In this document: positions 1 through 5,186 of the stretch, piece after piece
Layout: each line of letters begins with the position of its first letter
Numbering within the stretch: the first letter of the stretch is position 1
NCBI GenBank assembly: GCA_025351035.1
Contig: JANXWT010000153.1
Location: forward strand, 1-6,300
Length of the DNA stretch: 6,300 nt
From: Opitutia bacterium
GTDB lineage: Bacteria; Verrucomicrobiota; Verrucomicrobiia; Opitutales; Opitutaceae
Direction: 5' to 3'
Made by a program: the position numbers and the translations under genes
The notes under the pieces: model-generated
What the model was told of the DNA's origin: nothing
Databases searched by the model: none
Seen by the model: only the letters and a program-made list of their open reading frames with translations

Positions 1-1
1 T

Positions 2-232
2 GGCGACGGCTCCAAGATCCCCGCGTATTACACCTTCGACATTCAGGGCAGTGCCGACATGGGCAAGCTCTCGGACAAGTTGAAGGGGTTCAGGCTGAGC
101 CTAGGCATCAACAACCTGTTCAACAAGTATCCACCGGTCGACGCGACGGTCTTCTCCGATCCGCCCGCCGACACCGGTCTCTACAGCCCCTACGGCCGGT
201 TCTATTACATGGATCTGAAATATAAATTCTAA
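2..232 (+). CDS. TonB-dependent receptor, C-terminal end (partial)
   Basis: This is the last 76 residues of an outer-membrane beta-barrel receptor; the N-terminal plug and most of the barrel lie upstream of the window. The visible part reads as alternating barrel strands. It includes the hallmark GINNLFNKYPP segment (the 'NLFNK.Y' signature before the final strands of TonB-dependent receptors) and ends YGRFYYMDLKYKF-stop. The terminal Phe with alternating aromatic residues is the usual C-terminal signal read by the BAM assembly machinery. Such receptors import siderophores, cobalamin or oligosaccharides using TonB-ExbBD energy; the substrate cannot be told from this end. An intrinsic terminator follows 33 bases after the stop, so this is the end of a transcript. 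Family assignment is firm, substrate unknown. Confidence 0.9.
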   Translation, partial: GDGSKIPAYYTFDIQGSADMGKLSDKLKGFRLSLGINNLFNKYPPVDATVFSDPPADTGLYSPYGRFYYMDLKYKF

Positions 233-264
233 TCTCATTGGCGAACTAATCCTTCTGTCTCTCC

Positions 265-296
265 GAGGCGGCCCCTTCCGGGCCGCCTCTTTTTTT
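265..296 (+). terminator. Rho-independent terminator after the TonB-dependent receptor
   Basis: A perfect 10-bp GC-rich stem (265-274 pairing with 280-289; 5' arm GAGGCGGCCC) closes a 5-base loop CTTCC and is followed directly by seven T residues (290-296). This is a textbook intrinsic terminator for + strand transcription. It separates the receptor from the next genes. Confidence 0.93.
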
Positions 297-466
297 GTCC
301 TGCTTCCGGCCGCCCGTGCGTCTAGTCTGCAAACCCAGCAACCTCCCATAAAACAAAACCAAAGTTCCCCGACCGACAGGTTCGTGTTCCACAACCAAGC
401 CGCGAGGCCGCCGGCGACGAGTAACCCATGGGGTTGCTTTCCCTCTGGAAACGACCCCGGAAGTTT

Positions 467-483
467 GTCACGTATTACGTGAC
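467..483. promoter_or_regulatory. Perfect 17-bp palindrome, putative operator, copy 1
   Basis: The sequence GTCACGTATTACGTGAC is a perfect inverted repeat: 8-bp half sites around a central T at 475. It is centred 94 bp before the SRPBCC start codon. A second copy differing at two bases lies at 1171-1187 before the VOC gene. The flank is also shared: CGGAAGT comes just before both copies, separated from the core by two extra T's here. Size and symmetry fit a dimeric helix-turn-helix repressor or activator site (ArsR, TetR or MarR type are possible), but no regulator is encoded in the window and the binding protein is unknown. Confidence 0.6.
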
Positions 484-533
484 GAAAGCCGGTTCGCCCT
501 GTCGGCGACCGGGCCGGCGGTTAATCTGCAGGC

Positions 534-562
534 TTGGAATTTTCATCTGTCGGGACTAAATT
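534..562 (+). promoter_or_regulatory. Possible sigma70-like promoter before the SRPBCC gene
   Basis: TTGGAA (534-539) and TAAATT (557-562) are separated by 17 bp, the ideal sigma70 spacing, and each matches 4 of 6 consensus bases. Initiation about 7 bases after the -10 box would fall at the ATG at 569, implying a leaderless or nearly leaderless mRNA. That fits the lack of a convincing Shine-Dalgarno sequence there. The match is weak and could be chance. Confidence 0.22.
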
Positions 563-568
563 GCGGGC

Positions 569-1123
569 ATGCTCGCCTACATCATCTACGCGTTGCTCGG
601 ACTCGCCGTGCTGCTGGTCGTCATCGGGATTTTCCTCCCGTCCCGCGTCACGGTCGAGCGTGCCATCACCATCGACGCCCCCGCGGAAAAGATTTTCCCG
701 TGGGCGGCTGACCTCAAACTCTGGCCGCAATGGACCGTGTGGAACGCGGCGGAAGACGCCACGCTTGCTTACACCTATCCCGGCCCCACCACCGGGCAGG
801 GTGGCTCCATGCATTGGACGGCGAAGAAAATGGGCGACGGCAACCTGACCTTCCGGGAATTTGAACCGGCGCAACGCCTCGTCTATGAACTGCGCATGCC
901 GGCGCACAACACGACTGTTTACGGCGAGATCGAATTCGAGTCCGCGGGCGGCGGCTCGACGCCCGTCACCTGGCTCGACGAGGTGGACTTGGGCGGCAAC
1001 CCATTGAAGAAATGGCTCGGCCCGGTGCTGAAGAAAATGCTTGGCCAGGCGTTCGCGCGCAACCTCGTCGGCCTGCGCAACGCCACGTTGTCGGGCGCCG
1101 CCTCCGGTCCGGGTCCGAAATAG
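569..1123 (+). CDS. SRPBCC (START/Bet v 1-like) family protein with N-terminal membrane anchor
   Basis: A 184-residue protein. Residues about 4-24 form one hydrophobic helix, followed by FLPSRVTVERAITIDAPAEK, the typical opening of the membrane-anchored SRPBCC/polyketide-cyclase-like family: helix, then the first beta strand and the 'I.APAEKIF' helix. The internal YPGPTTGQGGSMHW stretch (about 70-83) and the long C-terminal helix (about 146-172) complete the helix-grip fold, which usually encloses a hydrophobic ligand pocket. The exact ligand or reaction is unknown; members of this group are mostly uncharacterised. The ATG at 569 is chosen because the anchor begins directly there; no clear ribosome binding site is visible. 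The palindrome at 467-483 suggests regulation in common with the downstream VOC gene, which has its own copy. The Gly/Ser/Pro-rich tail after about 174 is probably disordered. Confidence 0.85.
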   Translation: MLAYIIYALLGLAVLLVVIGIFLPSRVTVERAITIDAPAEKIFPWAADLKLWPQWTVWNAAEDATLAYTYPGPTTGQGGSMHWTAKKMGDGNLTFREFEPAQRLVYELRMPAHNTTVYGEIEFESAGGGSTPVTWLDEVDLGGNPLKKWLGPVLKKMLGQAFARNLVGLRNATLSGAASGPGPK

Positions 1124-1142
1124 CCCTCCGTCTTTTCTCGAC

Positions 1143-1157
1143 GGCCGCCGGGCGGCC
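1143..1157. repeat. GC-rich inverted repeat between the SRPBCC and VOC genes
   Basis: GGCCGCC (1143-1149) and its reverse complement GGCGGCC (1151-1157) flank a single G. It can fold into a short GC-rich hairpin 20 bases after the SRPBCC stop, but no T-tract follows on either strand, so it is not a standard terminator. It may weakly stop or stabilise the SRPBCC transcript. Confidence 0.3.
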
Positions 1158-1164
1158 CTCGCGC

Positions 1165-1193
1165 GGAAGTGTCACGTATTATATGACACTTCC
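1165..1193. promoter_or_regulatory. Second copy of the palindrome, putative operator upstream of the VOC gene
   Basis: The core at 1171-1187, GTCACGTATTATATGAC, matches the palindrome at 467-483 at 15 of 17 positions; both differences lie in the right half site. It is embedded in a longer inverted repeat with perfect 10-bp outer arms, GGAAGTGTCA (1165-1174) and TGACACTTCC (1184-1193). The centre at 1179 is 89 bp before the VOC start codon, close to the 94-bp spacing of copy 1. TATTAT (1177-1182) inside the core resembles a -10 box, but no good -35 is seen. Likely a regulator binding site; alternatively an RNA hairpin or a dispersed small repeat. Confidence 0.6.
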
Positions 1194-1267
1194 TGCGGCA
1201 CCCTCGCCGCGGATTGGCCGTCTCAACTCAGGCTCGTCTCCCGCGCTGCGGCTGTCAGGCTGCACGC

Positions 1268-1651
1268 ATGAGCAGCCCCGCCATCGCCGTCCGCCGCGTC
1301 GGGCAGATCGCCCTCAACGCGAAAAATATTCCCGCCGCCACCGCGTTCTACCGCGACATCCTCGGCCTGAAGCATCTGTTCTCCGTCGGCGAACAGATGG
1401 CGTTCTTCGACTGCGGCGGCGTGCGACTCATGCTCAGCCAACCGTCGTCGCCCGAGCTCGATCATCCGTCTTCCATCCTCTACTTCGTGGTCGACGACAT
1501 CGAGGCCGCGCACGCGGCTTTGCTCGCGCGAGGCGTGCCCGTCGAGCGTGCACCGGCGATGGTGGCGAAGATGCCTGACCACGAACTCTGGCTCTGCCCG
1601 TTCCGCGATCCCGACGGCAACATCCTCGAACTGATGTGCGAGAAACGCTGA
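1268..1651 (+). CDS. VOC superfamily (glyoxalase/bleomycin resistance-like) protein
   Basis: A 127-residue single-domain protein with two beta-alpha-beta-beta-beta modules. Module 1 runs from RRVGQIALNAKNIPAATAFY through FFDCGGVRLMLS (about 9-57). Module 2 runs from SSILYFVVDDIEAAHAALLA to FRDPDGNILELMCE (about 68-125). The AFYRDILGL and DPDGN.LELM signatures are classic. Candidate metal ligands are Gln13, where many relatives have His, His105 in MPDHELW, and Glu121. The family covers isomerases, dioxygenases and antibiotic-binding proteins, and the substrate here is unknown. An in-frame extension back to 1214 is rejected because the family begins near 'RVGQIAL' and the extra residues look non-homologous. 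A putative operator lies upstream, and a small membrane-protein gene follows after 26 bases, probably in the same transcript. Confidence 0.88.
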   Translation: MSSPAIAVRRVGQIALNAKNIPAATAFYRDILGLKHLFSVGEQMAFFDCGGVRLMLSQPSSPELDHPSSILYFVVDDIEAAHAALLARGVPVERAPAMVAKMPDHELWLCPFRDPDGNILELMCEKR

Positions 1652-1677
1652 GCGCACCTCTTGACCAATCAAACCCC

Positions 1678-2100
1678 ATGAAAGAGATCCTGCGCAACGT
1701 CCTCGCCCTGCTCGCCGCCGCGCTCGTCGCGATTGTCCTCATCGCCTGCATTCAGGCCGTCGTCGGCCAACTCTATCCGCCACCGCCGGGGATGGATTTC
1801 AACGACCAGGCCGCCGTCGCGCGGTTCATGGCGACGCTGCCCGTGCCGGCGTTCCTGATCGTGCTCGCTTCCTATCTCGTCGGCGTGACCGTCGGCGTAT
1901 GGCTGGCCTGCAAGTTCTCCGTCACCGAGAAACGCCGGCAGGGCGTGATGATCGGCGCGCTGTTCGTGGTTGCGAGCATCATGAACCTCTCGTCGTTTGC
2001 CCACCCCGTTTGGTTTTGGTGCGCAAATCTCGCCATCGTGCCCATGGCGGCGTGGCTCGGACTGCGCCTCGCGGGTCAGTTGCCGGCCCGCTCCGCGTAG
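1678..2100 (+). CDS. Small four-helix integral membrane protein of unknown function
   Basis: A 140-residue hydrophobic protein with four predicted membrane helices: about 7-29, 56-79, 89-105 and 111-133. A Pro-rich YPPPPGMD segment and a short soluble stretch (about 31-52) follow helix 1, and a basic loop TEKRRQ sits between helices 2 and 3. This layout (first helix, 'PPPxGxD' loop, then three helices with a Trp-rich last pair) resembles small uncharacterised membrane proteins found in several phyla; I do not know a function. It starts 26 bases after the VOC stop, so cotranscription is likely and it may share that gene's operator. Its last 25 bases overlap the 3' end of the convergent oxidoreductase gene. 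The ATG is chosen because helix 1 begins a few residues later; the ribosome binding site is weak. Confidence 0.75.
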   Translation: MKEILRNVLALLAAALVAIVLIACIQAVVGQLYPPPPGMDFNDQAAVARFMATLPVPAFLIVLASYLVGVTVGVWLACKFSVTEKRRQGVMIGALFVVASIMNLSSFAHPVWFWCANLAIVPMAAWLGLRLAGQLPARSA

Positions 2101-2957
2101 AGCCGGAACAGCGCCTGCGTGCCGCAGTCTTCCCAGCCGCGGGCGGCGACTTCGTCGTAGAGTTTTTTCGCCTGCATGAGGCCAGGCAGGTCGAGCTTCA
2201 TCGCTTCGGCCGACTCGAGGGCGATGCGCATGTCCTTCAGAAAATGTTTTACGTAGAAACCAGGCGCGAAGTTTCCCGCGAGCGCGCGCGGGGCGAGATT
2301 GCTGAGCGACCAGCTCGCCGCCGCGCCGCCGCCGATCGTCTCGACGACGCGCGCGGGGTCGAGCCCGGCCTTCTGCGCGTAGATGAGTCCTTCGCACCAC
2401 GCCATCATGCCCGACGCGATGGTGATCTGGTTCGCCATCTTGCAATGCTGGCCGGCACCCGGCCCGCCGAGGAGATGGATGACCTTGCCCATGACGGCGA
2501 AGAGCGGCTGCGCGCGCGCCCACGCCGCCGCGTCGCCGCCGCCCATAATGACGAGCCGCGCCTCGCGCGCGCCGATGTCACCGCCGGAAACGGGTGCGTC
2601 GATCGCGCTGAGACCCTTCGCCGTGGCTGCCGCCGCGATGCGCTGCGCGAGCAGCGGACTCGAGGTCGTCATGTCGATGAGCACCGCGCCGCGTTTCGCA
2701 TGCGCGAGCACGCCCTGCGCGCCGAAATAAGTTTCTTCCACGTCGCTCGGGTAACCGACGATGGTGATGACGAAGTCCGCCTGCGCGGTTGCGGCCCCGG
2801 CGGTGTCGTGCCAATTTGCGCCGGCGTCAAGCAGAGCGGCGGCTTTTCCCTTGGTGCGATTAAAAACGTGGAGGGTATGGCCCGACTTAAGTAAATGGCC
2901 CGCCATGCTGCGGCCCATGACGCCCGTGCCGATGAATGCAATGGAGTGCGACGACAT
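2076..2957 (-). CDS. NAD(P)-dependent oxidoreductase of the 3-hydroxyisobutyrate dehydrogenase family
   Basis: A 293-residue beta-hydroxyacid dehydrogenase, full length for the family (about 290). The N-terminal Rossmann fold shows the dinucleotide motif IAFIGTGVMGRSMAGHLL (6-23) and, after beta strand 2, FNRT (32-35); the Asn-Arg at that position hints at NADP preference. The substrate-binding signature DAPVSGGDIGA is at 120-130. The catalytic lysine is Lys173 in GAGQHCKMANQ, leading into the all-helical C-terminal domain. The VGYPSDVEETYFG stretch (67-79) is typical of the less characterised HIBADH-like oxidoreductases, so the substrate could be 3-hydroxyisobutyrate, tartronate semialdehyde, succinic semialdehyde or another small acid. 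The start at 2957 is preferred over one at 2984 because the Rossmann strand begins within five residues. It runs convergent to and overlaps the membrane-protein gene, and is divergent from the AEC carrier. Confidence 0.9.
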   Translation of the reverse strand: MSSHSIAFIGTGVMGRSMAGHLLKSGHTLHVFNRTKGKAAALLDAGANWHDTAGAATAQADFVITIVGYPSDVEETYFGAQGVLAHAKRGAVLIDMTTSSPLLAQRIAAAATAKGLSAIDAPVSGGDIGAREARLVIMGGGDAAAWARAQPLFAVMGKVIHLLGGPGAGQHCKMANQITIASGMMAWCEGLIYAQKAGLDPARVVETIGGGAAASWSLSNLAPRALAGNFAPGFYVKHFLKDMRIALESAEAMKLDLPGLMQAKKLYDEVAARGWEDCGTQALFRLYAERAGN

Positions 2958-3014
2958 GCCGTCAACGCAACACGTCCGCCGCAAGGTGGCGAAGCAAAAT
3001 CGCGCAGCCCCGGG

Positions 3015-3161
3015 TCAGCTGCATACACCGCGCTGCGCGTCGGATTTTGCCTTGAACGCCAACGCGGCGAGACCCGCGCTGACAAAAACCCCGGTGAAGT
3101 GAAACGAATCTTCCGCGCCGACGAACATCGTGAGCACCCATGGACCGATTGCGCTCTGTTT
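3015..3161 (-). pseudogene. Probable relic of a membrane protein C-terminus
   Basis: One - strand frame, bounded by stops at 3162-3164 and 3015-3017, encodes 48 residues that look like real protein. IGPWVLTMFVGAE is followed by FHFTGVFVSAGLAALAFKAK and a polar tail: a hydrophobic segment, a short acidic turn, then a second hydrophobic segment with a positively charged end. This is the style of the last two helices of a transporter (the MFS type is one option). GC at third codon positions is high, as in coding DNA here. There is no plausible start giving a whole gene; an ATG at 3126-3128 would yield only 37 residues. It is most likely the decayed end of a deleted gene; a short functional membrane peptide is the alternative. 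Confidence 0.35.
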
Positions 3162-3240
3162 TCAGTGACATGAATCGGCGGACTAGCGGACGTTTTTCAA
3201 TCTAGACGGACGGCGGTGTTGTGCGCACCGTTGGTCCGAC

Positions 3241-4160
3241 ATGCGCATTGTCGAGACCCTTGCACCGGTGTTTCTCGTGATCCTGCTCGGCTTCGGCCTG
3301 CGGAAGCGCAGCTGGCTGACGGACGTTTTTCTCGCTGAGGCCAACCGCATCGTCTTCTGGGTCGGGCTACCGGCGTTTCTTTTCATCAGCCTCGCGACGG
3401 CACCGCATGAGCGCGCCCCGTTCGGCCCGCTGCTCGCGATGCTGCTGCTCGCCACCGTCGCGATGATCGGGCTGGGCTGGCTGGTCGCGCAGCTCTTCGG
3501 GCTGCGCCGCGAGTCGACGGGCACCTTCGTGCAGGCGGTGTTTCGCGGCAATCTCGCCTACGTCGCCTTGCCGGTGCTCGCGGCATTGCCCGGTGGCGCG
3601 GGCCCGTTGAACACGGCCGCATTGCTCATGATGGCCCCACTGCTTGCGCTCTACAATCTGGCAGGGGTCACGTTGCTGCTCACAAGCCGGCCCGAAGCCG
3701 GTGCTGGCGGACTGCGGCGAGTCACCACTGAAGTGCTGAAGAATCCGCTCTTCTGGGCCTGCATTGCCGGTGGCCTCTATGGTTGGCTGGGACTGCCGAT
3801 GCCGCACTGGATCGACCGCACGATCAGCACCGTCGGGCAAATGTCACTCCGCTGGCGCTCATTTGCATCGGCGGCGCGCTCGCTGTCACGCCGCTGCGGG
3901 GCAATCAGCGCAACGCGACGCTCGCGGCGTTGCTCAAGACCGCGGGCCAGCCGCTGCTCGGTTGGCTGGTCGCGCGTTGGCTCGGGCTGGCTCCGGCGGA
4001 AACTCAGATCGGGCTCATCATTCTCGCGACGCCGACGGCTGCCGCCACTTACACCATGGTCACCCAGCTCGGCGGCGACGAGGCTCTCGCGGCCGGCAGC
4101 GTCGTGCTCAGCACCCTGTTCTCGGCAGCGACCCTCGCGGTGATCGTCGGTGCGCTCTGA
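3241..4160 (+). pseudogene. AEC (auxin efflux carrier) family permease, split by a frameshift
   Basis: The gene encodes a ten-helix AEC/Mem_trans carrier, which exports or exchanges small organic acids or auxin-like compounds across the inner membrane. The first frame (3241-3843, 201 residues) covers helices 1-6, with the family's FRGNLAYVALPV motif in helix 4, KNPLFWACIAGGLYGWLGLP in helix 6, and the start of helix 7 (ISTVGQM). The second frame (3846-4160) continues TPLALICIGGAL and covers helices 7-10, including ILATPTAAATYTMVTQLGG. Restoring one base near 3844-3845 gives a 306-residue protein, the normal family length. Downstream of that point the first frame becomes Arg/Ser-rich nonsense. 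No canonical slippery heptamer is present, so this is either an inactivating 1-bp deletion or a sequencing error. The ATG at 3241 is chosen because helix 1 begins at once; the ribosome binding site is unclear. Confidence 0.85.
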
Positions 4161-4205
4161 GCCTCGTCACGTGGGACGGGACCGGTAACTCCGCCACCGT
4201 TTCGG

Positions 4206-4234
4206 CAACTTGTAGTCCATTAGATTACAAGTTG
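4206..4234. repeat. Hairpin between convergent AEC and LysM genes
   Basis: CAACTTGTAGTC (4206-4217) pairs with GATTACAAGTTG (4223-4234), giving a 12-bp stem with one G-T wobble and a 5-base loop CATTA. It lies 45 bases after the AEC stop and 17 bases beyond the LysM stop. Neither strand has a T-tract after the stem, so it is not a classical intrinsic terminator, though it may act as a bidirectional stop or 3' stabiliser. The AT-rich TTGTA...TACAA symmetry could equally be a protein-binding site. Confidence 0.5.
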
Positions 4235-4251
4235 GCCTGGCGGAGGATTGC

Positions 4252-5085
4252 TCAGGGGATGCGCAGCTCGAGACCGGCCTTGAGGCTGCTCTCGCTGTGG
4301 AGACGGTCGCGGTTGGCGTTGTAGATTTCGCGCCAGCGCTGCGGGGTGCCGTAAATGCGCTGACTGATCTTGGAGAGGGAATCGCCGGCGGCGACGGTGT
4401 AAGTGCGCGCGGTGGGGGCGGCCGGCACGGGCACGGGTGTGATCGCCGTGGCACGCGGAGCATTCGGATCGCGGGCGAGAGCGGCCTTCAGCAGATAATT
4501 TTCCTGCGCGAGCACGGTGTTGGCTCCGCGCACTTGGTGGAACAGGAGATGCTCGGCGGCGTAGTCGCGCGAAGTTTGGGCGGACGAGCTTTGGAGGACG
4601 GTCAGTGCCGCGTCGAGGCGCGCAGCTTCTTCCTTGGCGGCGGTGGCCCGGCTCTCGGCGTCGGCCAGACGCGTGGTGAGGGTGTTGCGGTCGGCGGTCA
4701 GCGATTCACCGGATTTTGTAGAACGGTCGGCGAGTTCATCGCGCTCTTTCACGAGCAAGGAGTAGGCGCGCAGCGACATTTCCAATTTCGTTTTCGTGTC
4801 GGCTAATTCCTTGGCCAGGTCGGCGTCAGCGGGAGCAGCGACCACGGCGGGTGCCGGAGCCGGCACGCTCGCGGCTTTGGCATGTTCGGCTTGAAGCGCG
4901 GTTTGGGCGGCGGCAAGGGCGGTCTCGAGTTCTTTCACGCGGCCCGAGAGATCGGGATAGGCGGGCGCGGCGGCGGGCTTGCCCGGGTCGACCGCGGCGG
5001 GGACGCTTTCTTGGGCGACGAGCAGGGCCGCGGCGGAAACGGCGGCGCTGAGCAGTGCGAGACGGAGAAAATGGGAAATTTTCAT
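4252..5085 (-). CDS. Secreted coiled-coil protein with C-terminal LysM domain
   Basis: A 277-residue exported protein. Residues 1-25 form a signal peptide (MKISHFLRLALLSAAVSAAA core). Next come a Pro/Ala-rich linker, a short helix (about 45-70) and a second Pro/Ala linker (about 72-88). A long Ala/Glu/Lys/Arg-rich coiled coil follows (about 88-205), then a TPVPVPAAPTA linker and a single LysM domain (228-277: TYTVAAGDSLSKISQRIYG ... WREIYNANRD ... LKAGLELRIP). LysM binds peptidoglycan GlcNAc, so this is probably a periplasmic cell-wall-associated scaffold or spacer; no catalytic domain is visible. The start at 5085 is chosen because the signal peptide begins there; an upstream in-frame start at 5190 would overlap glpK and put the signal peptide inside the protein. 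It lies 101 bases downstream of glpK on the same strand and may be cotranscribed. Confidence 0.85.
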   Translation of the reverse strand: MKISHFLRLALLSAAVSAAALLVAQESVPAAVDPGKPAAAPAYPDLSGRVKELETALAAAQTALQAEHAKAASVPAPAPAVVAAPADADLAKELADTKTKLEMSLRAYSLLVKERDELADRSTKSGESLTADRNTLTTRLADAESRATAAKEEAARLDAALTVLQSSSAQTSRDYAAEHLLFHQVRGANTVLAQENYLLKAALARDPNAPRATAITPVPVPAAPTARTYTVAAGDSLSKISQRIYGTPQRWREIYNANRDRLHSESSLKAGLELRIP

Positions 5086-5104
5086 GCGGCGAAGGTGGGT
5101 GTTC

Positions 5105-5118
5105 CGCCACTTGTGGCG
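5105..5118. repeat. Short inverted repeat in the glpK-LysM gap
   Basis: CGCCAC (5105-5110) and GTGGCG (5113-5118) flank two bases, forming a 14-bp dyad 20 bases before the LysM-protein start codon. It could be a small operator or a translation-affecting hairpin in the leader, or chance in GC-rich DNA. Confidence 0.25.
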
Positions 5119-5186
5119 CGATGGAGGAGAGTCTGCAAGCCCGGCCCGCGCTTCCAGGGCAGAATAAGCCGGGATTAACGGCAACC

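Larger units (their letters stand above)
297..568. other. Intergenic region upstream of the SRPBCC gene
   Basis: No credible coding region is seen on either strand; open frames here lack family-like sequence. The only clear structure is the 17-bp palindrome at 467-483 (listed separately). A weak promoter-like pair lies immediately before the SRPBCC start: TTGGAA at 534-539 and TAAATT at 557-562, spaced 17 bp. Confidence 0.6.

Noticed and set aside
1143..1157. GC-rich dyad as an intrinsic terminator for the SRPBCC gene
   Set aside because: No T-tract follows on either strand, and the loop would be very small.
1214..1267. Longer N-terminus for the VOC protein
   Set aside because: The extra 18 residues are not family-like, and the ATG at 1268 sits a few residues before the first conserved strand.
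1669..2894. Long open frames on both strands opposite the oxidoreductase and membrane-protein genes
   Set aside because: Arg/Ala/Asp/His-rich, no recognisable domains, and they lie antisense to or out of frame with well-supported genes.
3832..3850. Programmed -1 ribosomal frameshift in the AEC gene
   Set aside because: No X XXY YYZ slippery heptamer is present in frame near the junction, and this family is not known to use frameshifting.
3844..4143. Continuation of the first AEC frame beyond 3843 as a genuine alternative C-terminus
   Set aside because: The sequence turns into Arg/Ser-rich nonsense exactly where the other frame begins conserved helices 7-10.
4167..4179. CGTCACGTGGGAC as a third copy of the palindrome
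   Set aside because: Only the left half site matches; the right half is absent and it sits after a gene rather than before one.
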